NCBI GenBank assembly: GCA_964482085.1 | Contig: CAYZVS010000008.1 | Location: forward strand, 1 to 48,552 | Reading direction: 5' to 3' | DNA: 48,552 bases | Origin: CAIXDN01 sp964482085 | GTDB taxonomy: Bacteria; Patescibacteriota; Patescibacteriia; 2-12-FULL-60-25 | Part shown: piece by piece, positions 7,731 through 16,740 of the stretch | Layout: each line of letters opens with the position of its first letter | Position numbering within the stretch: the stretch's first letter is position 1 | Program-made: the position numbers and the translations under genes | The notes under the pieces: model-generated | Seen by the model: the letters and a program-made list of their open reading frames with translations, nothing else | What the model was told of the DNA's origin: nothing | The model's database searches: none

Positions 7731-9239
7731 ATGTCCAAATATTATCTGACCACAACCTTGCCGTATGTGAATGCCGATCCGCATATCGGTTTTGCGTTGG
7801 AGATTATCCAGGCGGATATTTTGGCACGTGCTGAACGTTTGCGCGGGAATGAGGTTGTGTTCAATACCGGTACTGATGAACACGGATTGAAGATTTGGCA
7901 GAAAGCGCAAGAAGCGGGTGTTGAACCAAAAGCGTATTGCGATGAATATGCCGCTAAGTTTCACGGCTTAAAAGAAGCGTTGAATCTTACGTATACCAAT
8001 TTTATTCGTACGACAGATACGCATCATATTGCTGCTGCGCAGGAATTTTGGAAGCGATGCGATGCGAGCGGGGATATTTATAAGAAAGCGTATAAAGTAA
8101 AATATTGTGTTGGTTGTGAATTAGAAAAGACTGATTCGGATTTGGTTGATGGCTGTTGCCCGATCCATCCAAAAATGGAAATTGAAATCATTGATGAGGA
8201 GAATTACTTCTTTCGTTTTTCAAAGTATGGCGAGGCGTTGCTTGCGCATTATGAGTCGCATCCGGATTTTGTTATTCCAGATACGCGCTTGAATGAGATT
8301 CGAAGTTTCGTCGCCGGAGGTTTGCAGGATTTTAGTATCTCGCGTCTTGCCGCCAAGCTTCCTTGGGGTGTTCCTGTACCGAATGATTCGGAGCAAGTGA
8401 TGTATGTCTGGTTTGATGCGCTGGTGAATTATATTTCCACATTGGGCTGGCCGGAGAATCAGCAGATGTTTGAGGATTTTTGGCCGGGGGTACAGGTCGC
8501 TGGAAAAGATAATTTGCGTCAGCAATCGGCGATGTGGCAAGCGATGTTGCTTTCTGCAAAGTTGCCTTTGTCTAAGCAGATTTTCATCCATGGCTTTATC
8601 ACAGCGGAGGGTCAAAAAATGTCCAAGTCCCTTGGGAATGTTGTAAATCCGTACGATTTGGTTCAGCGATATGGCACGGATGCGGTCCGTCATTATCTTG
8701 CTGGTGCATTACCGGCTTATGCGGATGGAGATTTCTCACAGAAACTTTTTGAGGAGCATTATGGTTCTAAATTGGTGAATGGCATTGGAAACTTGTCTTC
8801 ACGCGTTGGGACGATGGTTGGAAAATATTGCGAGGGAAAGGCGCCGGTAGTTACTCCGGATATTTTTAATGTTGAGGGTTTTTGGAAGCGATACGATGAT
8901 GCGCTCGCGCGTTTTCATTTTGATGATGCGTTGAAGGCGATTGATGAATTAGTTGCATCTTGTAACAAGGAGATTGATATTCAAGCGCCGTTTAAGAAAG
9001 CAAAAGAAGGTATTGATGTGAGTCCATTTATGTATCAATTATCTGAGGCGCTTAGACATATTGGACTTGCGTTGCTGCCTATTATTCCAGCGGGTGCGAC
9101 CAAGGTTCTTGCAAATCTTTCTGTTGATGCAGATAAAGCGAGCTGGAATGACCGGAATTGGGGAGGTTTGCAGCCTGGAGCATCGGTTGTGAAAGGTGAT
9201 ATATTATTTCCTCGTCTTGAGGTAGAATCCAAAGCATGA
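7731..9239 (+). CDS. metG: Methionyl-tRNA synthetase
   Basis: A class I aminoacyl-tRNA synthetase of 502 residues that charges tRNA-Met and initiator tRNA. The HIGH motif appears as PHIG (17-20) and the KMSKS loop at 296-300. A single zinc knuckle is formed by Cys126, Cys129, Cys143 and His146 (CVGC...CPIH). The anticodon-binding helical domain follows the Rossmann fold. It is the short form: no C-terminal EMAP-II/Trbp111-like tRNA-binding domain is fused. The middle segment GKDNLRQQSAMWQAML differs from the usual FHAI-containing version. The stop overlaps the start of the next gene (ATGA at 9236-9239). Confidence 0.98.
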   Translation: MSKYYLTTTLPYVNADPHIGFALEIIQADILARAERLRGNEVVFNTGTDEHGLKIWQKAQEAGVEPKAYCDEYAAKFHGLKEALNLTYTNFIRTTDTHHIAAAQEFWKRCDASGDIYKKAYKVKYCVGCELEKTDSDLVDGCCPIHPKMEIEIIDEENYFFRFSKYGEALLAHYESHPDFVIPDTRLNEIRSFVAGGLQDFSISRLAAKLPWGVPVPNDSEQVMYVWFDALVNYISTLGWPENQQMFEDFWPGVQVAGKDNLRQQSAMWQAMLLSAKLPLSKQIFIHGFITAEGQKMSKSLGNVVNPYDLVQRYGTDAVRHYLAGALPAYADGDFSQKLFEEHYGSKLVNGIGNLSSRVGTMVGKYCEGKAPVVTPDIFNVEGFWKRYDDALARFHFDDALKAIDELVASCNKEIDIQAPFKKAKEGIDVSPFMYQLSEALRHIGLALLPIIPAGATKVLANLSVDADKASWNDRNWGGLQPGASVVKGDILFPRLEVESKA

Positions 9240-9718
9240 TCTTGGTAGACGTTGTCTTGCTTCTCATTATCCTCTCCTTTGTTGGACGTGGATGGACGAA
9301 TGGCTTTGTTGAGACTCTCGGAGAATTGATTGGTGCAGTAATCGCCTTTATTGCGGCGCGATTTTTTGCGCCGGGGCTTGGACAGATTTTGGTGTTGCTT
9401 ATGCCGGGGCGTTTGGGCCTTGCGCAGTTTATCGGATTTGTTTTGATTTTTATACTTGTTATTCGATTGGTGGGCTGGTTGTTTACGCTCGCGGATAAAG
9501 TCCTTAAAATTATTACCTCCCTGCCGATTATTTCTGCTGCGGATAAATTTATTGGAGCGATACTCGGACTGTTTACCGGCATCGTTTTGGTGGGGTCGAG
9601 TGTGTATGTTGTTCTTACGCTCCGTCTTGATCCGACCTTAATTGGGTGGCTTGGAGGCTCGACTGTGGCGCGTTGGAGCATGTCGGCGTTTACGAGTGTG
9701 CTGAGATTCTTGTTGTGA
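9236..9718 (+). CDS. CvpA-family membrane protein
   Basis: A 160-residue integral membrane protein with four predicted helices (about 2-16, 30-48, 63-84 and 103-128). The N-terminal MILVDVVLLLIILSFVGRGW, with the glycine-rich GFVETLGELIGAVIAF, is typical of the CvpA family (colicin V production; in other bacteria it affects envelope integrity). The protein is joined by four-base overlaps to metG upstream and tatD downstream (GTGA), so rsmI-metG-cvpA-tatD is one translationally coupled operon. Confidence 0.85.
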   Translation: MILVDVVLLLIILSFVGRGWTNGFVETLGELIGAVIAFIAARFFAPGLGQILVLLMPGRLGLAQFIGFVLIFILVIRLVGWLFTLADKVLKIITSLPIISAADKFIGAILGLFTGIVLVGSSVYVVLTLRLDPTLIGWLGGSTVARWSMSAFTSVLRFLL

Positions 9719-10554
9719 AGCCGTTCTTGATCGACACGCATTGTCATGTCCATTTTCCAGCCTACGACGTTGATCGCGAGGGAGTTTTGGCGCGGATGAA
9801 AGAGAAAAACATTTGGGCGATGACGATTGGGACAGCTACGGAGAACGGAAAGAAGGCGATTGCGCTTGCGGATGCGACAGAGGGAATTTGGGCTACGGTC
9901 GGCTTACATCCTTCGCATACGACCTCCGAGTATGTTGATGAAGATGAAGGAAAAGTTGATGAGCATGATGTGACGGTTGAGGGATTGGTGTCTTTGGCTC
10001 GTACCTCAAAAAAAGTTGTGGCGATTGGGGAGGCGGGTTTGGATTTTTATCGATTACCGGAAGACCGTGAGCCGGCTATTCAAAAACAAGAACTGGTTTT
10101 TTGCACGCATATCGAGGCGGCAAAGCAGTTGGATTTACCGTTGGTCATTCATTGTCGTGATGCGTTGACCAGACTCGCAGAAATTCTTGAAGAGACGGGT
10201 TATGCGAGAGGTGTGGTACATTCGTTTACCGGAACTTGGGCGGAAGCGAAGCCGTTGCTTGATCTTGGAATGCATATCGCGGTGAATGGAATTGCGACAT
10301 TTGGGTTGAGAAAAGGACAGGATCCAAAGACGTCGATTGATGAGACGATCAAGAATATTCCGATGGGTCGACTACTCGTTGAAACGGACGCGCCTTGGCT
10401 TGCGCCGACGGCGTTTCGTGGAAAAAGAAATGAGCCGGCTTATGTCGAGGAGGTCGCAAAACATGTCGCAAAGGTTCGTGGGATGACTTTGGAGGAAGTC
10501 GCAAAACAAACGACGGAGAATGCTGTTAAATTGTTTAGGCTTACGGAAGAGTAA
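9715..10554 (+). CDS. tatD: TatD-family metal-dependent hydrolase/DNase
   Basis: A TIM-barrel metallohydrolase of 279 residues. The start is GTG at 9715, overlapping the cvpA stop, because the conserved N terminus reads KPFLIDTHCHVHF directly after it. Metal ligands are visible: His9 and His11 in DTHCH, Glu106 in GEAGLDFYR, His146 in VIHCRDA, His169 in VHSFTG and Asp225 in ETDAPWL. Homologues have 3'-5' DNase activity and act in DNA repair. An acidic insertion (about 71-90, SEYVDEDEGKVDEHD) is longer than usual. The 3' end overlaps the convergent mutY gene by 14 bp. Confidence 0.95.
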   Translation: MKPFLIDTHCHVHFPAYDVDREGVLARMKEKNIWAMTIGTATENGKKAIALADATEGIWATVGLHPSHTTSEYVDEDEGKVDEHDVTVEGLVSLARTSKKVVAIGEAGLDFYRLPEDREPAIQKQELVFCTHIEAAKQLDLPLVIHCRDALTRLAEILEETGYARGVVHSFTGTWAEAKPLLDLGMHIAVNGIATFGLRKGQDPKTSIDETIKNIPMGRLLVETDAPWLAPTAFRGKRNEPAYVEEVAKHVAKVRGMTLEEVAKQTTENAVKLFRLTEE

Positions 10555-11428
10555 GTTTATTGTTCGACTTCTTTAGTAATCCATCTTTCACTAAACGATT
10601 GACCATGGCTTCTATCCAGACTTGGTCGATTTCAGAAAAGGTTGAATCAATAAGAGGTCCGATTTTTGAGAGGGAAATTGGAGATGGGGATTTTAGAATC
10701 GCGGAGAGGATTCGTCCTCGATAGATACGATCGGGCCAGCGTTTGCCGTCACGAATATTCTCGAAAGATTTTTTTACCATTTGTTTTGGTGCGTTTACTT
10801 TTCCGGTAAGAAACTTTGGAGCGGCGAGGCAATCGTTTTTGAGGGGGCAAATCGAACAGGTGGGAGTTTTGGTGCAGATAGAAGTCGCGAGGTCGAAGGC
10901 GGCTTGGGGAATGTCAAAGTAACGTCCGGATTTTGGAAGCCAGATCTCTGCTTTTTTATGAATGCGTTCGTCGTCGATCGGTTGTGGGTATGGTTTGCCG
11001 AGCCAGAGTCTGCCGCCGACGCGGCGGAGATTGGTGTCGATGGGCCAGCGCCGCTCATGGAGTGAGAACGTAGCTAGCGCGTCGGCGGTGTAGGGGCCGA
11101 TGCCTTTGAGTGTGAGCCACTCGTCACGCGTGGTCGGAATTCCGTTTGTTGCGATGTGCCGAGCGATATCGCGTAAAGCTAAACCGCGACGATTGTAGCC
11201 GAGGCCAGCCCAGGCGTGGATGATTTCACTATTTGTTGCTTTTGCGAGTGCTGTGAATGTTGGAAAACGTTTCATCCATGCGCGATAAAAGTCGACCACA
11301 CGTGCAACTTGTGTTTGTTGCAGCATTATTTCTGAAACGAGAATCCGATACGGGTCACGCGTGCCGCGCCATGAGAGTTTACGGCCCGCGTGGTCAAACC
11401 AGTTGAGAAGTTTTTTCCAAGGCTTCAT
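10541..11428 (-). CDS. mutY: A/G-specific adenine DNA glycosylase MutY
   Basis: A 295-residue HhH-GPD glycosylase that removes adenine mispaired with 8-oxoguanine. Catalytic Glu33 lies in SEIMLQQTQV, the helix-hairpin-helix in LKGIGPYTADAL (108-118), and the catalytic Asp131 in PIDTNLRRV. A [4Fe-4S] cluster is formed by Cys185, Cys191, Cys194 and Cys200 (C-X6-C-X2-C-X5-C). The usual C-terminal MutT-like domain that recognises 8-oxoG is absent; instead there is a short winged-helix-like tail (about 250-295). The start overlaps the stop of the upstream coiled-coil membrane protein (ATGA). Confidence 0.93.
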   Translation of the reverse strand: MKPWKKLLNWFDHAGRKLSWRGTRDPYRILVSEIMLQQTQVARVVDFYRAWMKRFPTFTALAKATNSEIIHAWAGLGYNRRGLALRDIARHIATNGIPTTRDEWLTLKGIGPYTADALATFSLHERRWPIDTNLRRVGGRLWLGKPYPQPIDDERIHKKAEIWLPKSGRYFDIPQAAFDLATSICTKTPTCSICPLKNDCLAAPKFLTGKVNAPKQMVKKSFENIRDGKRWPDRIYRGRILSAILKSPSPISLSKIGPLIDSTFSEIDQVWIEAMVNRLVKDGLLKKSNNKLTLP

Positions 11429-12069
11429 TGTCGGAAGGTGAGTGTGGAGAGAGCTTCAAGTAAGTTACGTTCATTTTGCGCATTACCAGGTTTTGCCCAA
11501 ATCAGCATCGTTGATGATGCGCCAATTTGATCGCGCAGAATCCATTCTGAGCCGCGCGTGCCGATTAGGAGTTTTCCGTCGACAAAATAGGTTATGTCAC
11601 CGGTGGTTGACGCTTGTTGTCGCCAGGCTGCTTCACGGCCTGAGTCGTAGGGTTGAATGCGCAACCAATCAAAGTCAAAAAAGATTTCATTTCCGGTATT
11701 ATTCATTGCTGGAGGAAGTCTCATCGTGAAGCCGAGAGGAAGATTGACCCACTCTTTCCAATTGTTTGAAGTTTTTGTTTTGATGAGCGGATCGGCTTTT
11801 GCGAGGAGGCTTCTCTCTTCATCGTATTTACGAATAATTTCTTGCGCGCTCTTAATTTCTTCTGAAGCAGAACTTAGTTTTGTGTTGGCGTCTTCTGCAA
11901 GCTTGTGACTGGCGGCGGCCAGACTTTCCGACTGTTGTCTGGCTTGCTCGGAGGCCTGAATGAGACGTGCTCGGTCGCTATTGGACTGGAAAAGGAAGTA
12001 GCCCGTACCGATAGCCGTCGCTAAGGCGCCAAGAGCGATCCAACCAACGATAGACCAGGTTTTTTCCAT
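11425..12069 (-). CDS. Membrane-anchored coiled-coil protein of unknown function
   Basis: A 214-residue protein starting MEKTWSIVGW, with one transmembrane helix (about 6-27), a predicted coiled coil rich in Ala, Gln, Glu and Ser (about 32-90), and a C-terminal globular part containing LPLGFTMRLPPAMN and ending ALSTLTFRQ. I chose ATG 12069 because it puts the membrane helix at the N terminus and follows a TACGAT box. An upstream ATG at 12105 is also possible. It overlaps mutY by four bases; I infer co-expression but no shared function. I do not recognise a family, although the C-terminal domain resembles small extracytoplasmic domains seen in CPR envelope proteins. Confidence 0.7.
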   Translation of the reverse strand: MEKTWSIVGWIALGALATAIGTGYFLFQSNSDRARLIQASEQARQQSESLAAASHKLAEDANTKLSSASEEIKSAQEIIRKYDEERSLLAKADPLIKTKTSNNWKEWVNLPLGFTMRLPPAMNNTGNEIFFDFDWLRIQPYDSGREAAWRQQASTTGDITYFVDGKLLIGTRGSEWILRDQIGASSTMLIWAKPGNAQNERNLLEALSTLTFRQ

Positions 12070-12125
12070 AGACAAATCTGATCGTAGCGCAAAAGAAGAA
12101 AGCATGGTACCCTCGCCCCTTGTTA

Positions 12126-14312
12126 ATGCCTTTTGCTCCAAAGCCGCGTTTACACGCCATCGACACCATCCGTATTGGCATTTCTTTTGCCGATGGCGGA
12201 GCCCTTCGCGTTGAGGCGATTGTGGACTATGGACCGCTTCAAGTACCGCTTATGTCACTCGCGGGAGAGAAGGATTCTATGACCGATAAGGAGGGTCGAG
12301 TGCATGAAGCGGATCGTGACTGGGATGTAGAGGGTGAAGCACGTATTTTTTTGGCGCATGCGTATCCGTTGATCCCGACCGATGAAGCGTATGTCTTCCG
12401 GGTTCCGGCAGACGAGCTCTATGCTTTCTCAAAAGATGTTTTGCCAGAGATTGAGTATCAATACACGGTAACGGCTGATCCTGGCGTGCTCGAAAAACTA
12501 GCCGTGAGACGTTTGGCTATCTCTCCAAAGATTGGAGTTTCATCTTCACGAACGGGTTGGTTTGATTTTTCTGTTGCGTGGCATTGCAAGGAAGCGGATA
12601 TCGATACAAAGGAGTTGCTTGATGCTGTGAGTAGCGGACGGCCGTTTGTGCGTACATCCGACGGTACGTTGATAGAATATGAGAACACAGAAGAGTTGGA
12701 ACGTCTTGCGGACTTCTTGAATCGTGCAGAACAAAAGGATGACGGATCTTTTTCCGGACGTCTGTTTGATGCGCCGGAGATGCAAGCATTACTTGAGCGT
12801 ATCCAATCCGCCCGCATGGAAACGACGGATGCCGCTTTTCGTCAGTTTTTATCGGAGGCGCAGGCTGGAAAGCCGATTGAACCGGTTGAACCGCCAAAAC
12901 ATCTTGAAAAGATTTTACGTCCGTATCAGGTCGACGGTATGTCGTGGATCGCGTTTTTACGAAAGTATGGCTTTGGTGGAATTCTTGCTGACGATATGGG
13001 TTTGGGTAAGACGTTGCAGGTTCTTGCATTTTTGCAGGCGACGAGAAAAAAGGGGGATGCCCCAGATTTGGTTGTCTGTCCAAAAACGCTCACAATGACA
13101 TGGTCAGAAGAGGCGACTAAGTATGTTCCTGATTTGAAAACGTTGGTTGTTGAAGGAACAGCAGAGGAGCGCGAGCAGATCATCCGTACGGTTGATAATT
13201 ATGATTTAATTATCACGACCTACCCGTCATTACAGCGTGATTTGCCGCAGTATTTGGATCGAGGGAGGGCTTTCCGTACCTGTATTATCGATGAAGCGCA
13301 ATACATCAAGAACTCTGCGACAGCGACAGCGAAATCTGTAAAACTCGTTCCAGCGGATTTTCGTCTGGCGCTTACGGGTACGCCGCTTGAGAATGGCGTA
13401 CATGAGCTGTGGTCGATCTATGATTTTTTGATGCCGGGTTTCTTGGGAACGACAGCGGATTTCCGCCGCCGCTTTGAGCGACCAATTAAAGATCGACAAG
13501 ATCAAGGCGCGCTCGACCGATTGCGTACGCGTATTCGTCCCTTCATGTTGCGCCGTACGAAGGCGGCGTTGTTGAAAGATTTGCCGCCTAAGGTTGAGCA
13601 GACCATGCACGCGCCGCTTACTCCCGAGCAATTGGTTGTTTACACTCGAACGCTTGAAGATGTGCGCGAGAATGTGATGAAGGCCGTGGCAGAGAAAGGA
13701 TTTGCTCAGTCGCGTATTGAGATTTTAACGGCGCTGATGAAGCTTCGTCGTATTTGCGATCACCCGGCGCTGGTTGACCCTCGTTTACCAAGAACGGAAG
13801 AAATGTCCGGAAAGATGGGATTAGCGTTAGAACTTGTGCGTCAGGCGGTGGAAGGTGGTCATAAAGTATTATTGTTTTCACAGTTTACGGGAATGCTTGA
13901 TTTGTTGCGTGATGCTCTTGATGAGCTTGGTATTGGTCATGCAACGATTGAAGGTAAGACGCGTGACCGTGAGGGTGAGATTAAAAAGTTCAGCAAAGAT
14001 CCAAAGATACCGGTTTTCCTTTTATCCTTACGTGCCGGAGGCACCGGGCTTACGCTTACGGAAGCCGATACGGTTATTCTGTTTGATCCGTGGTGGAATC
14101 CAATGGTCGAGGCGCAGGCCATGGACCGTGCGCATCGTATTGGGCAAACTAAGTCTGTGAACGTCTACAAGCTCGTTACGAAAGGTTCTGTTGAAGAAAA
14201 GGTGATGGAGCTTCAGGTCCGCAAGCGTCAGTTGTTTGATGCTCTGGTTCAAGAGTCAGAGGCAGACTTAAGTGCATTAACCTGGGAAGATGTGCAGGGC
14301 TTGCTTTCTTAA
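12126..14312 (+). CDS. SNF2-family DNA-dependent ATPase/helicase
   Basis: A 728-residue superfamily 2 protein. The N-terminal 260 residues are a poorly conserved module, followed by the SNF2 core: motif I DDMGLGKT (about 289-296), motif II DEAQ in CIIDEAQYIKN, motif III LTGTPLENG, and the C-terminal helicase lobe with VLLFSQFTGML, SLRAGGTGLTLT and motif VI DRAHRIGQTK. These enzymes translocate on duplex DNA and remodel protein-DNA complexes; the bacterial role is usually unknown. No SWIM zinc finger is seen. ATG 12126 is preferred over the in-frame TTG at 12120. The gene is divergent from the coiled-coil/mutY operon. Confidence 0.93.
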   Translation: MPFAPKPRLHAIDTIRIGISFADGGALRVEAIVDYGPLQVPLMSLAGEKDSMTDKEGRVHEADRDWDVEGEARIFLAHAYPLIPTDEAYVFRVPADELYAFSKDVLPEIEYQYTVTADPGVLEKLAVRRLAISPKIGVSSSRTGWFDFSVAWHCKEADIDTKELLDAVSSGRPFVRTSDGTLIEYENTEELERLADFLNRAEQKDDGSFSGRLFDAPEMQALLERIQSARMETTDAAFRQFLSEAQAGKPIEPVEPPKHLEKILRPYQVDGMSWIAFLRKYGFGGILADDMGLGKTLQVLAFLQATRKKGDAPDLVVCPKTLTMTWSEEATKYVPDLKTLVVEGTAEEREQIIRTVDNYDLIITTYPSLQRDLPQYLDRGRAFRTCIIDEAQYIKNSATATAKSVKLVPADFRLALTGTPLENGVHELWSIYDFLMPGFLGTTADFRRRFERPIKDRQDQGALDRLRTRIRPFMLRRTKAALLKDLPPKVEQTMHAPLTPEQLVVYTRTLEDVRENVMKAVAEKGFAQSRIEILTALMKLRRICDHPALVDPRLPRTEEMSGKMGLALELVRQAVEGGHKVLLFSQFTGMLDLLRDALDELGIGHATIEGKTRDREGEIKKFSKDPKIPVFLLSLRAGGTGLTLTEADTVILFDPWWNPMVEAQAMDRAHRIGQTKSVNVYKLVTKGSVEEKVMELQVRKRQLFDALVQESEADLSALTWEDVQGLLS

Positions 14313-14318
14313 TCCTGT

Positions 14319-14347
14319 TTGACGCTTTCTCCGTAAATTTGTACCGT
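14319..14347 (+). promoter_or_regulatory. Promoter of ppa
   Basis: TTGACG (14319-14324), a 17-base spacer, then TACCGT (14342-14347). The -10 box ends eight bases before the ATG at 14356, so the transcript should be leaderless or nearly so. Confidence 0.65.
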
Positions 14348-14355
14348 TAAGCCCT

Positions 14356-14898
14356 ATGAAAGGTATCAACCTGTACCATGAAGTGCCCTGCGGTACGCCA
14401 GAAGAGTTCAATGTCGTTATCGATTTGCCAAAAGGATCTTCTAATAAAGTTGAGTACGATGAAGAAGGTGGTTACTTTAAACTCGACCGCGCACTGCATC
14501 AGTCGACGTTTTATCCGTTTGACTATGGATTTATTCCGCAGACGCATGCCGGAGATGGTGACGCGACCGACGTCTGTTTGCTTTTAACGTATCCGACATT
14601 TTCCGGATGTGTGGTGAAAGCTCGTGCGATTGGCATGATTAAGACTTCCGACCAAGATGGTGATGATGCAAAAATTATCGCCGTACCAGTTTCTAAGGTT
14701 GATCCTCGTTTTGACGAGATGAAATCGATCGCTGATTTGCCAAAGCATGTTCAGGAAGAATTTCTGATTTTTTTCAAGGAGTATAAGAAACTCGAGAAAA
14801 AGAAGTACGACAAGATTACGATTGGCGGATTTGGATCGTTGAAGGACGCGCACAAGGAAATTGCCAAATCAATGAAGGCATATATTGCCAAGCACTAG
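14356..14898 (+). CDS. ppa: Inorganic pyrophosphatase (family I)
   Basis: A soluble 180-residue pyrophosphatase that hydrolyses pyrophosphate to phosphate and pulls biosynthetic reactions forward. Active-site features are Glu/Lys in VIDLPKGSSNKVEYD, Tyr in FYPFDYGFIPQT, the metal motif AGDGDATDV (Asp67, Asp69, Asp72) and a second acidic group DQDGDDAKIIAV (about 99-110). Length matches bacterial family I enzymes. The oxidoreductase gene follows after two bases, so they are co-transcribed. Confidence 0.96.
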   Translation: MKGINLYHEVPCGTPEEFNVVIDLPKGSSNKVEYDEEGGYFKLDRALHQSTFYPFDYGFIPQTHAGDGDATDVCLLLTYPTFSGCVVKARAIGMIKTSDQDGDDAKIIAVPVSKVDPRFDEMKSIADLPKHVQEEFLIFFKEYKKLEKKKYDKITIGGFGSLKDAHKEIAKSMKAYIAKH

Positions 14899-14900
14899 TC

Positions 14901-15635
14901 ATGGCTATTAATCCTGTCTTGGTTGTCCGTCGTTTCCGTATTCAGGAAGTGAAATGGGAGACGGCAGAAACGTATACGCTTGTTTTGGCTCCGGAGGATC
15001 AGACGGATATGCCGGTATTTAAGCCTGGCCAATGGGTGTATTTACATTTGTTTAATCCGGATGGAACCCCTTGGGCTAAGGCCGCGTATTCGATCTCTTT
15101 AGCGCCGGAAGAATGCTCCAAGCGTTTGGAGATGGGTATCAAATTACATGGTGACTTTACAAAGCGCGCGTCAAAACTGATGCCGGATGATGTTGTGGGT
15201 GTGCAGGGACCGTTTGGTGTTTTTGTGTTGCCACAGAATGAAGTCCCGTTGGTTATGTTTGCTGGAGGTATCGGCGTGACGCCGCTACGCAGCATGATCC
15301 GCTCGATACAGAAGTCTGGCGTATCACGATCTGTTACATTATTTTATTCTAATAAATACGCTGAAGAGTCTCCGTATTTGGAGGAGTTTCTAGCGATGAG
15401 TAAAACGGAGCCTTGGTTCCGATTTGTGCCGATGCTTACCCAGCAAGCACCGAGTGATTGGTCTGGTGAACACAGTCGTTTGGATGGTGAGATGTTGGCT
15501 CGGCATTCTGCTATCGGTGCGGATTCGATTTATCTGATGTGCGGACCGCGTCCGTTCATGGAGTCGGTTCGTGGTTTGTTGCAGGCAGCTGGGATTGATA
15601 CTAAGAAACAGCTCAAAGAGGAGTTGTTTGGCTAG
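14901..15635 (+). CDS. FAD/NAD(P)-binding oxidoreductase, ferredoxin-NADP reductase-like
   Basis: A 244-residue flavoprotein. The N-terminal FAD-binding barrel contains FKPGQWVYLHL and the flavin motif KAAYSIS (the usual RxYS arginine is replaced). The NAD(P)-binding domain has the glycine-rich GGIGVTPLRSM and the late motif LMCGPRPFME. It has no ferredoxin [2Fe-2S] domain, so it must pass electrons to a separate partner that is not in the window. It could be a ferredoxin/flavodoxin reductase or part of a larger redox system. It sits two bases after ppa. Confidence 0.85.
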   Translation: MAINPVLVVRRFRIQEVKWETAETYTLVLAPEDQTDMPVFKPGQWVYLHLFNPDGTPWAKAAYSISLAPEECSKRLEMGIKLHGDFTKRASKLMPDDVVGVQGPFGVFVLPQNEVPLVMFAGGIGVTPLRSMIRSIQKSGVSRSVTLFYSNKYAEESPYLEEFLAMSKTEPWFRFVPMLTQQAPSDWSGEHSRLDGEMLARHSAIGADSIYLMCGPRPFMESVRGLLQAAGIDTKKQLKEELFG

Positions 15636-15650
15636 TGGCGGCAACGGGGT

Positions 15651-15656
15651 TATCAT
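15651..15656 (+). promoter_or_regulatory. -10 box for the lipoprotein start at 15666
   Basis: TATCAT, ending nine bases before the ATG, without a ribosome site. Confidence 0.4.
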
Positions 15657-15665
15657 AAGAATCGT

Positions 15666-16133
15666 ATGAAATATACGACTCTTTTTGTTACTGCTATTTC
15701 CAGTTTGGCTTTGGTTGGCGCCGGATGCGCTCCAGGTCCGGAAGTGCAGCTCCCACCTCCGTCGACTAGCAAGGTACCTGCGCACAACATCGTTTTAAAT
15801 GAAGTTGCTTTACCAAATGACTTTCCTCGTGATGTGGTTCGTTATGAGAATAGTAAGGTATTCAGTTTTATTTACGACGCAGAGTCGCCAGATCAGGCGG
15901 TACTGTCCCTTACCTCTGGAGATGAATCGATGACGGTGCTTCAGTGGTATGACGAAAAGTATGTCCAAGATGGGTTTACGAGAGGTCAGAGTGCCAGTCA
16001 GGGAGATGTGACTTCTCATGAATTCCTGAAAGGTAATATCGTTATCGTTGTGAATGTCATCGACCAATCATCGACCAATCAAACAGATAAGAGTTTGATT
16101 TCCGTCACGCGTCGAGTTAATATTATTGAGTAA
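15666..16133 (+). CDS. Small lipoprotein, paralogue of the next gene
   Basis: A 155-residue protein with a signal peptide and a lipobox LVGAGC (Cys21), followed by a Pro-rich linker and a compact domain. The domain shares a pattern with the next gene: LPNDFPRDVVRYENSKV, then DAESPDQAVLSL, then LQWYDEKYVQDGF and KGNIVIVVNVI. No known family is recognised. The 11-bp unit ATCGACCAATC is tandemly duplicated at 16059-16080 inside the gene. The reading frame after the duplication still matches the paralogue, so it is probably not a frameshift error. Confidence 0.75.
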   Translation: MKYTTLFVTAISSLALVGAGCAPGPEVQLPPPSTSKVPAHNIVLNEVALPNDFPRDVVRYENSKVFSFIYDAESPDQAVLSLTSGDESMTVLQWYDEKYVQDGFTRGQSASQGDVTSHEFLKGNIVIVVNVIDQSSTNQTDKSLISVTRRVNIIE

Positions 16134-16138
16134 TTATC

Positions 16139-16699
16139 ATGAAACATACATCGCCTTTATTGGTTGCGTCTTTGGTCGCCGTCAGTGTCATGGGTTTAGG
16201 CTGTAACCCTTTTGCCAGCGTTCAAGAAAAAATCAATAAAAAAATTGGAGTAACAGTAGCCGAGAAAATTTTAGAAGCTGGCGCAGGTGGCAAGATTGAT
16301 GTTGATGTCGAGTCCGGAGGAGTTGTTTTCAAGGACCCAAAGACGGGCGAGGCGATTTCTCTAGGGACAAATGTAAAGATTCCTAGTGGCTTTCCCACAG
16401 ATATTCCGATCTATAGTGGAGCGATTCCAAGTACAGCCGTGTTGACGCAAGATGGTAAGCGCGCTGCTTTAGTTGTAACCGTGTTTGATGCGGAGTCGTC
16501 TCAACTCACGGAGTGGTACAATAGCCAGCTTATTGCCAACGGGTATGAGAGAAAATCCGAGACTGATATTACAAAAACGTTTTTTAACAAGTATGTTAAA
16601 GGCAATGTAAAGATGTCTGTGATCATCGCGGGCCAAAAGGATAAGTCAGGTAGACAAGTCGCCACTATCCAGATCAATCGTGAAGAAACAGCCAAGTAA
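16139..16699 (+). CDS. Small lipoprotein, paralogue of the preceding gene
   Basis: A 186-residue exported protein with lipobox VMGLGC (Cys22). After an amphipathic segment (FASVQEKINKKIGVTVAEKI) it has the shared domain: IPSGFPTDIPIYSGAIPSTA, VVTVFDAESSQLTEWYNSQL, YVKGNVKMSVII. It begins five bases after its paralogue and the pair ends in a strong terminator, so they form a two-gene unit. Function is unknown. The shared motif P-x-x-F-P-x-D-(I/V) followed by a WY-containing helix suggests a small alpha/beta domain similar to those in other CPR lipoproteins. Confidence 0.75.
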   Translation: MKHTSPLLVASLVAVSVMGLGCNPFASVQEKINKKIGVTVAEKILEAGAGGKIDVDVESGGVVFKDPKTGEAISLGTNVKIPSGFPTDIPIYSGAIPSTAVLTQDGKRAALVVTVFDAESSQLTEWYNSQLIANGYERKSETDITKTFFNKYVKGNVKMSVIIAGQKDKSGRQVATIQINREETAK

Positions 16700-16703
16700 C
16701 CGA

Positions 16704-16739
16704 CAAAAAATCCCCCGACGAATATCGGGGGATTTTTTT
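16704..16739. terminator. Bidirectional terminator
   Basis: AAAAAATCCCCCGA pairs with TCGGGGGATTTTTT around a six-base loop. It ends the lipoprotein pair on the plus strand and lies two bases beyond the CCA end of tRNA-Ile on the minus strand. Confidence 0.92.
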
Positions 16740-16740
16740 A

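Noticed and set aside
16059..16080. The 11-bp duplication as a frameshift that kills the lipoprotein gene
   Set aside because: The sequence downstream of the duplication stays in a frame that matches the paralogous lipoprotein.
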